Positions 38,496 to 48,638 of a DNA stretch of 64,000 bases are shown one piece after another (the first letter of the stretch is position 1; each line of letters opens with the position of its first letter). A program made the translations under genes and the position numbers. Source of the stretch: AP-15 sp963799085 (GTDB lineage: Bacteria; Pseudomonadota; Alphaproteobacteria; ATCC43930; CGMCC-115725); the NCBI GenBank assembly GCA_963799085.1, contig CAWCWA010000006.1:62001-126000 (forward strand). Reading direction: 5' to 3'. A model generated the notes under the pieces. The model had not been told where the DNA came from. It did not search any database and saw nothing but the letters and a program-made list of their open reading frames with translations.

Positions 38496-39214
38496 TGGGC
38501 GGGACGCGCGGCATCGTCGACGAACCAGGTCAGATCGCCCTGCGGCCGGACCCGCGCGGCCGGCAGAGCCTGGTCGCCGTCGAGCGCGCGCGCCAGCATT
38601 TCGCGCTTGTCCGGTCCAGCCGCGAGAAAGGCCACATGTCGGCTGCTGTCGAGGGCAGGATAGGTCAGGGTGATGCGCGCTTCGGGCTTGGCGCCGACCA
38701 CCTCGGCGACCCAGCGCCCGCGCTCGTGTAGCACGCTTGTTCCCGGAAAGAGCGAGGCGGTATGCCCGTCGGGGCCCAGACCCAGAAGCTGCACGTCGAA
38801 GAGCGGCCGCGCGGGATCGAGCGCATCGGCGCCGTAATAGGCCTGCAGGCGGTCCTGGTAGCGGTGGGCGGCCTCGCCCGGCATGCCGCTGGTCTCGATC
38901 CCGTGGACGTTCTCGGGCGGGATCGGCGCATGCGCCAAAAGTGCCGTCCGCACCATGCCGTAATTGCTGTCGGGATGGTCCCACGGGACAAACCGCTCGT
39001 CGCCCCAGAACCAGTGTACGCGCTGCCACGGCAGGCGGCTGCGGTAAGGCTCTTCGGCGAGCAATTGGTAGAGCCGGCGCGGCGTCGAGCCGCCCGAGAG
39101 TGCGACGGCGAACCGGTCCGGGCTGGCGGCGGCGAGATCGGTAATCCACCGCGCCGCCCTGTGCGCCAGATCTTCGGGGTCCCTGGCGACGACAATATCG
39201 GGCGATCCTGCCAT
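38492..39214 (-). CDS. pgl: 6-phosphogluconolactonase
   Basis: A 240-residue DevB-type lactonase, the second step of the oxidative pentose phosphate pathway. FAVALSGGSTPRRLYQLLAE, WFWGDERFVPWDHPDSNYGM and LLGLGPDGHTASLFPGTSVL are the family signatures. The start is ATG 39214 with GAGGAG upstream. The stop overlaps the rpiA start; rpe ends 10 bp before. Confidence 0.94.
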   Translation of the reverse strand: MAGSPDIVVARDPEDLAHRAARWITDLAAASPDRFAVALSGGSTPRRLYQLLAEEPYRSRLPWQRVHWFWGDERFVPWDHPDSNYGMVRTALLAHAPIPPENVHGIETSGMPGEAAHRYQDRLQAYYGADALDPARPLFDVQLLGLGPDGHTASLFPGTSVLHERGRWVAEVVGAKPEARITLTYPALDSSRHVAFLAAGPDKREMLARALDGDQALPAARVRPQGDLTWFVDDAARPAQ

Positions 39215-39224
39215 TTGCTGCTCC

Positions 39225-39917
39225 TCAGCCGGGCGGGCGGGTCGATTGTCGGATCGAGGAGATCGCCCGCCCATAATCGGGCGCGTGAAAGACGGCCGAG
39301 CCGGCGACGATGGCGTTCGCCCCGGCCTCGATCACCCGCCACGCGTTCTCGCCGCTAAGCCCGCCATCGACCTCAATGGTCGTGTCGAGGCCGCGCTCGT
39401 CGCACATCCGGCGCAGAGTGCTGATCTTGGGCGCCATTTCCGGCAGGAATTTTTGCCCGCCGAAACCCGGATTGACGCTCATGACGAGAATGATGCCGCA
39501 GAGACCGAGCACATATTCAATCTGCGAAGGGGGGGTCGCCGGGTTCAGCACGACGCCCGCGATCTTGCCGAGATCGCGGATATGCGAGAGCGTGCGGTGC
39601 AGATGGATCGTAGAACTCGGCTCGCAATGGACGAGCAGATGGTCTGCGCCGGCCTTGGCGAAGTCGTCGAGATAATGTTCGGGCTCGACGATCATCAGAT
39701 GCACGTCGACTGGCTTCCGCGTTGCCCGGCGCACGGCTTCGACGACGACCGGCCCGATCGTCAGGTTCGGGACAAAGCGGCCGTCCATCACATCGACGTG
39801 GATCCAGTCGGCCCCGGCCTCGTCGACCGCGCGCACCTCCTCGGCAAGCCGGCCGAAATCGGCCGACAGGATCGACGGCGCTACGACGACGTTGCGCATC
39901 CTCGGCGCCGTCGTCAC
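39225..39917 (-). CDS. rpe: Ribulose-phosphate 3-epimerase
   Basis: A 230-residue TIM-barrel metalloenzyme. VAPSILSADFGRLAEEV, WIHVDVMDGRFVPNLTIG, VDVHLMIVEPEHYL, LVMSVNPGFGGQKFLPE and IEVDGGLSGEN are all intact. I chose GTG 39917, which overlaps the zwf stop as GTGA; ATG 39899 is the alternative and begins six residues later. Confidence 0.95.
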   Translation of the reverse strand: MTTAPRMRNVVVAPSILSADFGRLAEEVRAVDEAGADWIHVDVMDGRFVPNLTIGPVVVEAVRRATRKPVDVHLMIVEPEHYLDDFAKAGADHLLVHCEPSSTIHLHRTLSHIRDLGKIAGVVLNPATPPSQIEYVLGLCGIILVMSVNPGFGGQKFLPEMAPKISTLRRMCDERGLDTTIEVDGGLSGENAWRVIEAGANAIVAGSAVFHAPDYGRAISSIRQSTRPPG

Positions 39918-41497
39918 TTGCGGTTCGCGTTCGCGATCGGCCGCCATTTCCGCCCGCTGCGCCACAGGAGATGGCTCCCCGCGTCCGGTCCCTCGCCGCC
40001 GGCCGGGTAGATTTCGAGCGGCGCCGTCTTGTCGGATTTCCACAGATCAAGGATCGGCTGCACCACTTCCCAGCCGGCCTCGACCCCGTCGGCGCGGTTG
40101 AACAGCGTCGCGTCGCCAATCATGCAGTCGTAGACAAGCGTCTCATAGCCGGTACTCGGCGTGACGTTGAAATAATCCTCATAGCGGAAATTCATGCGCA
40201 CGCCGCCGAGCGCTATCTCCGGTCCCGGGATCTTGGCGCCGAATTGCAGCGAGACGCCCTCGTCCGGCTGGATCTGCAGAACCAGCACGTTCGGGGTCAG
40301 GACATCGACCGGAGTGTCGCGGAACAACGCAAAGGGCGCCTGCTTGAACTGTATCGCGATCTCGGTCGTGCGCCGCGCCAGCCGCTTGCCGGTGCGCAAA
40401 TAGAACGGCACGCCGGCCCAGCGCCAATTGTCGATGCCAAGCTGTATTGCGACATAGGTCTCGGTCATGCTGTTGGGATCGACGCCGGGCTCGCTGCGAT
40501 AGGCTCCGACCGGGGCGCCGTCGAAGGTGCCGGCGCCATATTGCCCGCGCACCGCGCTGCGGCGCGCCTCCTCGTCGTCGAGCGGGTGGATCGCTTCGAG
40601 CACCTTGTATTTTTCGGTGCGCACCGCGTCGGCGTCGAAGGAATTGGGCGGCTCCATCGCGGTCAGGCTCAACAGCTGAAAGACGTGGTTCGGCACCATG
40701 TCGCGCATCGCTCCTGTCGCCTCGTAGAAGCGGGCGCGGCGCTCGACGCCGACCGTCTCGGCGACCGTGATCTGGACATGGTCGATATGGTCGCGGTTCC
40801 ACAGCGGCTCGAAGATGCCGTTGGCAAAGCGCAGGACCATGATGTTCTGGACGGTTTCCTTGCCGAGGAAATGGTCCATCCGATAGACCTGCGACTCGTC
40901 CAGAACCTTAAGGACTTGCGCATTGAGCGCCTTGGCGGAGGCAAGGTCGGTGCCAAACGGCTTTTCGATAATGACGCGGCGAAACCCGCTGGCGTCAGCT
41001 TCATTGACGAGGCCGGCCGCACCCAGCTGCTCGACGATCGTGCCGAATAATTGGCTCGCGACCGCAAGGTAGAAGATCGCGTCGCCGCCGGTCTGGTGCT
41101 GTGCGCCCACCCGTTCCATCACGTCGCGCAGCCGGACATAGGTGTCGGATTGGGTCACATCGCCGGCGAAATGGGTGATCCGGCTGGCGATGAAATCCCA
41201 GGCCTTGGCGTCGAACGGCTCGGTCGCGGGCCCGGAGGCGGTGTCGGAGACAAAGCTGCGAATGCCTTCGGCGAGATAATCGCGGTACGCCTCGATCGGC
41301 TTGGGCGTGCGGTCGACGGCGATGATCGCGAACTTGTCCGAGATGAGTTTGGATTTTGCGAGATTGTAGATCGCCGGCATCAGCAGTCGGCGGGTCAGAT
41401 CGCCCCCGGCGCCGAAGATGACGATCGTGCAGGGCGGCGCCTGCGACGCGGACCGGGCGCCGCCGCCCGCGGCGTCGACCGCGTCCCGGGCATCCAT
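39914..41497 (-). CDS. zwf: Glucose-6-phosphate dehydrogenase
   Basis: A 527-residue enzyme committing glucose 6-phosphate to the oxidative pathway. The coenzyme site is IVIFGAGGDLTRRLLMPAIY (the usual GASGDL has Gly for Ser here), the active site is YRMDHFLGKETVQN, and IIEKPFGTDLASA carries the conserved EKPxG. The frame is intact over 1.6 kb, unlike gnd and tal-pgi just upstream. The stop overlaps rpe. Confidence 0.95.
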   Translation of the reverse strand: MDARDAVDAAGGGARSASQAPPCTIVIFGAGGDLTRRLLMPAIYNLAKSKLISDKFAIIAVDRTPKPIEAYRDYLAEGIRSFVSDTASGPATEPFDAKAWDFIASRITHFAGDVTQSDTYVRLRDVMERVGAQHQTGGDAIFYLAVASQLFGTIVEQLGAAGLVNEADASGFRRVIIEKPFGTDLASAKALNAQVLKVLDESQVYRMDHFLGKETVQNIMVLRFANGIFEPLWNRDHIDHVQITVAETVGVERRARFYEATGAMRDMVPNHVFQLLSLTAMEPPNSFDADAVRTEKYKVLEAIHPLDDEEARRSAVRGQYGAGTFDGAPVGAYRSEPGVDPNSMTETYVAIQLGIDNWRWAGVPFYLRTGKRLARRTTEIAIQFKQAPFALFRDTPVDVLTPNVLVLQIQPDEGVSLQFGAKIPGPEIALGGVRMNFRYEDYFNVTPSTGYETLVYDCMIGDATLFNRADGVEAGWEVVQPILDLWKSDKTAPLEIYPAGGEGPDAGSHLLWRSGRKWRPIANANRK

Positions 41498-41500
41498 GGA

Positions 41501-42507
41501 TCAGCCCTCCACCATCGTGCCCGGCTCCTGATGGCCGCCGAACTCATGGCGCATCGCCGATAGGATGCGCTCGGCGAAGGTGTGGTCCTGGCGCGAGCGG
41601 AAGCGGGCGAAGAGCGCGGAGGACAGCACGTCGGCCGGCACCGCCTCCTCGATCGCCGCCTGGATCGTCCAGCGCCCCTCGCCCGAATTGGCCGACCTGG
41701 CCGGTGAAATTGCGAGAGCTGCGGGTCGTCGGCGAGCGCATCGCGGTCAGGTCGAGCAGCCATGACGAAATCACGCTGCCGCGCCGCCACACCTCGGCGA
41801 CGTCGGGCAGGTTGAGCTCGTAGCGCCGGTCCTCCGGCAGCCGCCTTCGAATTGACGTTGCGCAGGATGTCGAAGCCCTCGGCATAGGCCTGCATCAACG
41901 CCGTACTCGATGCCGTTATGCACCATCTTGACGAAATGTCCGGCGCCGACCGGGCCGCAATGGATGATAGCCGCGCTCGGCGCGCGGGTCGCGGCCCTGC
42001 GCGGCCCGGGGTGCGCTGGATCGTCGCCGATCCCCGGCGCCAGCGTCGTCAAGATCGGATCGAGATGGTCGACCACCGCCTTTTCGCCGCCGATCATCAT
42101 GCAATAGCCGCGCTCCAGCCCCCAGACGCCGCCGCTGACGTGCCGACATCGACGATAGTGGATGCCCTTGCGGCTTGAGCATGTCGGCGCGGCGGATGTC
42201 GTCCTTGAAGAAGGAGTTGCCGCCGTCGATGACGATGTCGTCCTTGGCCAGCAGTTCGCCGAGTTCGCTCGACCGTCTCGTCGGTGATGGCCGCCCGCCG
42301 GCAGCATGACCCAAACCGCGCGCGGCGGTCGGTCAGCTGCCTTCACGAAATCGCGCGAGGTCCTTGCCGCGTTTGGCGCCCTCGCCCGGCAAGCCCTCGA
42401 CCGCGTCTGGCGCTCTGGTCGTAGACGACGCAGGTGTGCCCGTGCTGCATCAGGCGGCGGACGATGTTGCCGCCCATCCGGCCGAGGCCGATCATGCCGA
42501 GTTGCAT
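41501..42507 (-). CDS. gnd: 6-phosphogluconate dehydrogenase, short GntZ type (several frameshifts)
   Basis: About 333 residues after repair, the size of the GntZ/YqeC group rather than the 470-residue Gnd. The N-terminus MQLGMIGLGRMGGNIVRRLM is followed by VIDGGNSFFKDDIRRADML, GGVWGLERGYCMMIGGEKAV and GAGHFVKMVHNGIEYG, and the C-terminus is MRHEFGGHQEPGTMVEG. At least five single-base breaks occur. I worked through four (near 42420, 42290, 42265 and 41690), and each is repaired by deleting one base. Start ATG 42507, 30 bp after the tal-pgi stop. Confidence 0.88.
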
Positions 42508-42537
42508 CGAAGTTCTCCGTTGTTGGTGAGCGACGGT

Positions 42538-45423
42538 CTACTGCAGAGCCTGTTCGACCGCGCGGGCAAGAGCGGTCGAGCCCGGCGTCGAGATGCGCCC
42601 GTGAGTGGACGCGCAACGCCCGCCGGCCGCGCTCGGCCAGCACCTCGAAATCGCCGCGCGCCTGCGCCGCCTTGACCACGCCGAAGGTGTATTTCTGATC
42701 CGGCACCGGGAGGTCGGCGGCGTCGTCGCAGGTGATCTGCAGGAACACGCCGCTGTTCGGCCCGCCCTTGTAGGCCTGCCCGGTCGAATGCAGGAAGCGC
42801 GGCCCGAAGCCGAGGCAGGTGGCGCGCCTTGGCGGTCGCGGATCAGGCCGCCGCAATGTCCTGCATCTGCATCGATGTGCGCCGGGTTGCGCTCGATATA
42901 GGCGAGGAGCGCGCACGTAGTCGCCGGCGCCGATCGCGGTCGAAATGCGCCTTCGAGATGCCGCGACGAGGCTCGTCGCCTGCGGCTTCAGTGCCGCTTC
43001 GTTGCGCGGATCGGCGAAGAGCTGCGAAGCCATCGGCCGAGAAGAACGGCGTTTCCGGCGGCAAGCTTCCCGTCTGCTCGTAGGCGGCGGTCAGGTCGCG
43101 CGTCTTGACCTTGCTCGCCTCGACATCGGGCTGGTCGAACGGGTTGATGCCGAGGATCGAGCCCGCGACCGCGGTGGCGATCTCCCAGCGGAAGAATTCC
43201 TGGCCGAGCTGCATCCGGTCGGCGACCGCGATGCGCACGACCGGATGGCCCGCGCGCCTCCAGCGCCGCCACCGTCCGCTCCTGCTCGGCATCCGGCGTC
43301 GCCGGCGAGCCGCAGATAGACGAACAGGCGGTCCTGGCCGTAGACCGCCGGGCGCCCCCAGCGGCTCGGCGTCGACCGGAATGAGGCCCTTGCCGTGCTT
43401 GCCGGTCGATTCGGCCAGGAGCTGTTCGAGCCAGGCGCCGAAATCGGCAATGCCCTGGGAGGCGATGATCGTGACCTTGTCGCGGCCATGCCGCTGGCCA
43501 GCACGCCCAGGATGGCGCCCAGCACGACGCCCGGGTTCTCGACAGGCGGCGCGCTCGGCCGCGCAGCGAGCGCACCATCTCCGCGGTGCTCTCGAGGAAG
43601 CGCCTTGACGTCGAGCGCCCATCGCCGCCGCCGGCACCATGCCGAAATCCGACAGCACCGAATAGCGCCCGCCGATGCTCGGCACGCCGTGGAAGATGTG
43701 GCGGAAGCCGCTCGGCGACCGCCGTCCGTTCGAGCGAGCGAATCCGGGTCGGTGATCGGCGACGAAGCGCCTCGGCGCCTCGGTCTCGCCGACCGCCTTT
43801 TTCGCGACCTCGAAGAAGTATTGCTTGAAGATGTTGGGCTCGAGCGTGCTGCCGGACTTGCTCGACACGATGAACAGAGCGTGCGCGCCGGGTCGATCCG
43901 CGCTCGAACGCCTTGATCTGCGCCGGGTCGGTCGAATCGAGCACATGCAGCTTCGGGAAACCGGGTTTACTGCCCGAAGGTTTCGCCGAGCACCTCGGGC
44001 CCGAGGCTCGACCCGCCCATGCCGAGCAGCAGCACGTCGCTGAAACCGCCGCGCTTCACGTCCTCGGCGAAATCCTGCAGATGAGCCGACCGCTTGTCAG
44101 CTGCTGGTCGACGATGTCGAGCCAGCCGAGCCACTTCTCCTCGTCGGTCTCGGTCCACAGGGACGGCGTCGCCCGCCCAGAGCCGCCGCACCTTGCCCGC
44201 CTTGCGCCAATCCTCCAGCGCCGCCACATGTCCTTTTTCGAGGTCGGCCGGGAGCTTCAAGCGTCATCGCGTTGAGCTTGGCGCCGAGCACGGTGCGGCG
44301 CTTGTTTTGCACCGCGGCGTAGCAGCTGGTCGGCGGCGTCGGCGAAGAGGCTGCACGCCGTCATCGACGAGCTTCGCGGTCACCGCGTCGATCGAGATGC
44401 CGACACCGCGGCGAGCGCCTCCATGATCGCCTTCGCCCGATCGACATCCTCTTCGAGGCTCGGCCGCGGCCTTCCATGGTCGCGGAACGCGTCCATCGTC
44501 GCCGGCGGCATGGTGTTGACCGTATCGGCGCCGATCAGCTCCTCGACATAGAGCACGTCGCTATAGGCCTTGTTCTTGGTGCCGGTGCTGGCCCATAGCA
44601 GCCGCTGCGTCTGCGCGCCCTTGTTGCGCTAGACGCTGCCAGCGCTCGTCGCTGTAGATCTTCTTGTAGCGCTGGTAGGCGAGCTTGGCGTTGGCGATCG
44701 CGATCTTGCCCTTGAGCCCCTGCAGCCGCGCCTTTTCCGCCGGGTCGGCGGCGGCCGCGATCTTCTCGTCGAGCGCCTCGTCGACGAGCGTGTCGATGCG
44801 GCTGACGAAGAAGCTCGCGACACTGGCGACCTTGTGCGGATCGCCGCCCTTCTTGGCGAAGGTCTCGAGCCCGGAAATGAAGGCTTCGGCGACCTCGGCA
44901 TAGACCTGCCGCGAGAACAAGCAGCGTGACGTTGACGTTGATGCCTTCGCCGATCAGCGTCTGGATCGCCGGTCAGCCCGGGTTTGGTGCCGGGCACCTT
45001 GACCATCAGGTTGCGCCGGTTGACCTCGTGCCAGAGCCGCCGCGCCTCCTCGATCGTCGCGTGCGTGTCCATCGCCAGATAGGGCGAGACCTCGAGGCTG
45101 ATGAAGCCGTCGCGGCGCTGCGTCTGCTCGTAGACCGGGTTGAGCTGGTCCGCTCCTTCCTGGATGTCGCGGATCGCCAGATCCTCGAAGAGCGCTCCCG
45201 GATCGAGGTCGCCCGAAGCTTCCGCCGCCGCGATCAGCGCGTCGTAATCATCGCCGTGGCCGATCGCCTTCTCGAAGATCGACGGGTTCGAGGTGACGCC
45301 GCGCAGCCCGTCCTCGGCGATCATCCGGGTCAGTTGTCCGGTCTTCAGCAATTCTCGGCTGACAAAGTCGAGCCAGACCGACTGCCCGAATTCCTGCAAT
45401 GTCCGCAATGGATTTGGCATCAT
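42538..45423 (-). CDS. tal-pgi: Bifunctional transaldolase/glucose-6-phosphate isomerase (many frameshifts)
   Basis: A fusion of ~950 residues. The transaldolase part starts MMPNPLRTLQEFGQSVWLDF, with GLRGVTSNPSIFEKAIG and LMVKVPGTKPGL (Schiff-base lysine). It runs on through VASFFVSRIDTLVDEALDEK and ends around ISIDAVTAKLVDDGVQ. With no room for a stop and start, it passes into the isomerase: KLPADLEKGHVAALEDWRKA, LLLGMGGSSLGPEVLGETFG, LFIVSSKSGSTLEPNIFKQY, and finally GQAYKGGPNSGVFLQITCDD. The repaired end reads ALARAVEQALQ then TAG at 42538-42540. More than eight single-base breaks occur. Tal-Pgi fusions are known in acetic acid bacteria and relatives. Confidence 0.87.
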
Positions 45424-45424
45424 G

Positions 45425-47497
45425 TCACTCCTTGCGCGCGAGCTGCGCCCTGGCGGCCGCGTAGACGTGTTCGCCGGTAAAGCCGAATTTGACGAGCAAT
45501 TCCTTCAACGGCGCCGAGGCGCCGAACGTCCTCATGCCGATGACCGTGCCGCGCAGGCCGGTATAGCGCTCCCAGCCCAAGGTCGAGGCCTGTTCGACCG
45601 CGACCCGCCGGGTGATTTCGGGCGGCAGCACGGATGCGCGATAGGCGTCGTCCTGCTGCTCGAACAATTCCCAGGAAGGCATGCGAGACGACGCGCGCGG
45701 CGATACCCTCGGTCGTCAGTTTCTCGTAGACGTCGAGGCAGAGCGCCACCTCGCTGCCGGTCGCGATCAGAATGACGTCGGGCTCGCCCGCCGCGGCGTC
45801 GGCGAGGACATAGGCGCCACGCGCCACCCCGCTCGCCGCGGCGTAGCGGGTGCGGTCGAAGGTCGGCAGGTTCTGCCGGCTGAGGATCAGGCAGACCGGC
45901 TCATGCTGATGCGCCAGCGCCACCCGCCAGGCCTCGGCGACCTCGTTGGCGTCGGCCGGGCGCAATACGATCAGCCCCGGGATGCTGCGCAACGCCGCGA
46001 TCTGCTCGACCGGCTGATGCGTCGGTCCGTCCTCGCCGACCCCGATCGAATCATGGGTGAAGGCGTAGACGACCGGCAATTCCATGATCGCGGCAAGCCG
46101 GATCGGCGGCTTCATGTAATCCGAGAAGATCAGAAAGCCGGAGCCGTAGGGCCGCAATTTCGAGAGCGCCAGCCCGTTGCAGATCGAGCCCATCGCGTGT
46201 TCGCGCACGCCGAAGTGAAAATTGCGCGCGGCCGGGGCCCCGGCCTCGAAATCGCCGGCGCCCTCGAAAGTCAGCCGCGTCTTGGTCGAGGGCGCGAGAT
46301 CGGCGGCGCCGCCGATCAGCCAAGGCAGTCGCGGCGCGATCGCGTTCAGCACATGACCCGAGGCGTCGCGGCTGGCGACGCCCTTCGGATCGGCCGGGAA
46401 GACCGGGATGTCGTGGTCCCAGCCGTCGGGAAGCTCGCGCTGCTGCACGCGCCGGCATTCGCTCGGCGAGTGCGGGATATTCAGCCTCGTAGCGCCCGAA
46501 GAGCGCCAGCCATTGCGCTCGCAAATCCGCTCCGCGCGCGCCGAAATTGTCGGCGAAATGGCGATAAACGCCGTCCGGCACCAGGAATTGCGCATCCTCC
46601 GGCCAGCCGTAGTTGCGCTTGGTCAGTTTGACCTCTTCGGCGCCCAAGCGGTTCGCCGTGCGCGCCCGAGGTGTCCTGCTTGTGCGGCGCGCCATAGCCG
46701 ATATGGCTGTCGACGATGATCAGGCTCGGCCGGTCGTCGACCCGCTTGGCAATCGCGATCGCGTCGGCGATCCGCTCGCGGTCGTTGGCGTCGCTGACCC
46801 GCTGCACGTGCCAGCCATAGGCGAGAAAGCGGCCGGCGACGTCCTCGGTGAAGGCGAGTGCCGTATTGCCTTCGATCGTGATGTGGTTGCTGTCGTAGAT
46901 CCAGGTCAGGTTGCCGAGCTTCAGGTGGCCGGCGAGCGAGGCCGCCTCGCTGCCGACCCCCTCCATCATGCAGCCGTCGCCGCAGAGTGCGAAAACGTCG
47001 TAATCGAACAGCGTAAAGCCCGGCCGGTTGAAATGCGCGCCCAGCCACAGAGCGCCGATCGCCATGCCGACACTGGTCGCGATGCCCTGTCCGAGCGGCC
47101 CCGTCGTGGTCTCCACGCCTGAGGTCAGGTGATATTCCGGATGGCCCGGGCATTTGCTGCCGAGCTGCCGGAAATGTTTCAGATCGTCAAGCGAGACGGT
47201 TGGGGTGCCAAGCAGTTCGTATTTTTCATCGACCGCCGTGACGCCGGTCAGATGCAGCATCGAATAGAGCAGGGTCGAGGCGTGACCGGAGGACAGCACG
47301 AAGCGGTCTCGGTTGGGCCAGATCGGGTCGGCCGGGTCGAAGCGGAGAAACTCCTGCCACAGCGTGTAGACGACAGGCGCCATCGCCATCGGCGTGCCGG
47401 GATGGCCGGAATTGGCCTGCTGCACGGCGTCGATGCACAAGGTGCGGATCGTGTTGACGCAGATCTCGTCGATCGAGCCCGCCGGCAGTGTCGCCAT
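45425..47497 (-). CDS. tkt: Transketolase (three frameshifts)
   Basis: Thiamine diphosphate enzyme of the non-oxidative pentose phosphate pathway, ~690 residues after repair. GHPGTPMAMAPVVYTLW, LGQGIATSVGMAIG, the TPP motif ALCGDGCMMEGVGSEAASLA, DLAPSTKTRL, FHFGVREHAMGSICNGLAL and DSIGVGEDGPTHQPVEQ are present. Extra bases lie near 46655, 46475 and 45690. I prefer ATG 47497 over one at 47515 that would overlap gntK. It ends 1 bp before tal-pgi. Confidence 0.93.
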
Positions 47498-47501
47498 CCT
47501 G

Positions 47502-48059
47502 TCACCCCGTCTCAACGCCGCCGCACCCCGCCTCGCTCGTCAGGACAGCGGCTATGTGCCCGACAATATCGTCAACTGATGAAGCTATTGCGACCTCGAT
47601 CGGGTTCTCCTCGGCCGCTGGCGGTTCAAGCGTCGCGAACTGGCTGTCGAGTAGGCCGGCCGGCATGAAATGGCCGCGCCGCGCGCGGAGCCTCGCGGCA
47701 ATCAGATCGCGAGAACCTGCCAGATAAACGAGCCGCACGTCCGGCCGATCCCCGACAATTTGCCGGCGATAGCTCCGCTTCAGCGCCGAGCACGTAATGA
47801 CACCGTGCTCGCCGCGGCCGCGCCAATCGTCGATTGCCGCGGCGATCGCCGCCAGCCATGGCGCACGATCCGCGTCGGTCAACGCCAGCCCACGCTTCAT
47901 TTTGGCCACGTTTTCGGTTGGATGCAGCCGGTCCCCCTCGATAAAAGCCCAGCCCAGCCGCGCCGCCAAGAGCTGCCCGACAGTCGTCTTGCCAGCGCCC
48001 GAAACGCCCATCACGACGACAATCAACGCAGCATTGTGCGCGATGGCTTCGCTAGACAC
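47502..48059 (-). CDS. gntK: Gluconokinase
   Basis: A 185-residue kinase converting gluconate to 6-phosphogluconate. VVMGVSGAGKTTVGQLLA (P-loop), FIEGDRLHPTENVAKM and ITCSALKRSYRRQI are the GntK hallmarks. The start is GTG 48059 with GGAGAGG upstream. It heads the pentose phosphate operon, so external gluconate is a likely inducer or entry point. Confidence 0.93.
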   Translation of the reverse strand: MSSEAIAHNAALIVVVMGVSGAGKTTVGQLLAARLGWAFIEGDRLHPTENVAKMKRGLALTDADRAPWLAAIAAAIDDWRGRGEHGVITCSALKRSYRRQIVGDRPDVRLVYLAGSRDLIAARLRARRGHFMPAGLLDSQFATLEPPAAEENPIEVAIASSVDDIVGHIAAVLTSEAGCGGVETG

Positions 48060-48141
48060 GGCGTGACGCCTCTCCGGTAGATCGTTATCCGATGCCGATC
48101 GCGCAAGCGAGTCGCGCTCGCGGCCCGGCCGACCGAACCGC

Positions 48142-48624
48142 TCAGCCCGGACCGCCGAGATCGCCGCGGAAAACCGGCGGGCCGCTCGGTTCGGGCCTGG
48201 GGGCGCCCCCCGCCGGCTCCAGCGTCACAACGAGTTCGCCGCCGGTTCGGCTCAAGAGGCGCGCGTTCTGCGGCGTCACCGCGATCGGCTTGCGCCCCGA
48301 GCCCGGCAGCAACCCCAGCCAGCGCGGCGTCGTTTCGCCGCCGACCGAGAGCCAGAGCTGGTAGACCCGGCCGTCAGGCGCGGGTTCCGGTCTCATTGAG
48401 TCGGCGGCGATCTGATGCGCGGCGCGGGCGAGCCGGATCGCCCAGATCGGGTGTTCGCCGCCGTCGCGAATGACAGCGACTATCGGCGAGGACGAGAAAT
48501 CGGGCGGCGGGCGGGCGATCAGCGCGGCGACCAGAAGAGCCAACGCGAGGACCGCCGCGACCCCTGTTGCGCCCCGCCAGAAGCGCACGCTCTGCGTAGC
48601 CGCTGCGATTGCCGGAAGCCGCAT
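48142..48624 (-). CDS. Anti-sigma-K factor (RskA) C-terminal-like membrane protein
   Basis: A 160-residue protein. A membrane helix (GATGVAAVLALALLVAALIA, residues ~19-38) precedes a periplasmic domain with VYQLWLSVGGETTPRWLGLL and LEPAGGAPRPEPSGPPVF, which is the RskA C-terminal signature. The N-terminal cytoplasmic sigma-binding part (~90 residues in complete proteins) is missing, and no ECF sigma gene is adjacent. It lies 14 bp after the aldo/keto reductase on the same strand. Confidence 0.75.
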   Translation of the reverse strand: MRLPAIAAATQSVRFWRGATGVAAVLALALLVAALIARPPPDFSSSPIVAVIRDGGEHPIWAIRLARAAHQIAADSMRPEPAPDGRVYQLWLSVGGETTPRWLGLLPGSGRKPIAVTPQNARLLSRTGGELVVTLEPAGGAPRPEPSGPPVFRGDLGGPG

Positions 48625-48638
48625 TCGCCAGCCGCCCT

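Noticed and set aside
41690..44640. Programmed frameshifting or a decayed operon as explanation for the many breaks
   Set aside because: The breaks share no slippery sequence, are almost all +1, and leave catalytic motifs intact. Sequencing error is the simpler reading.
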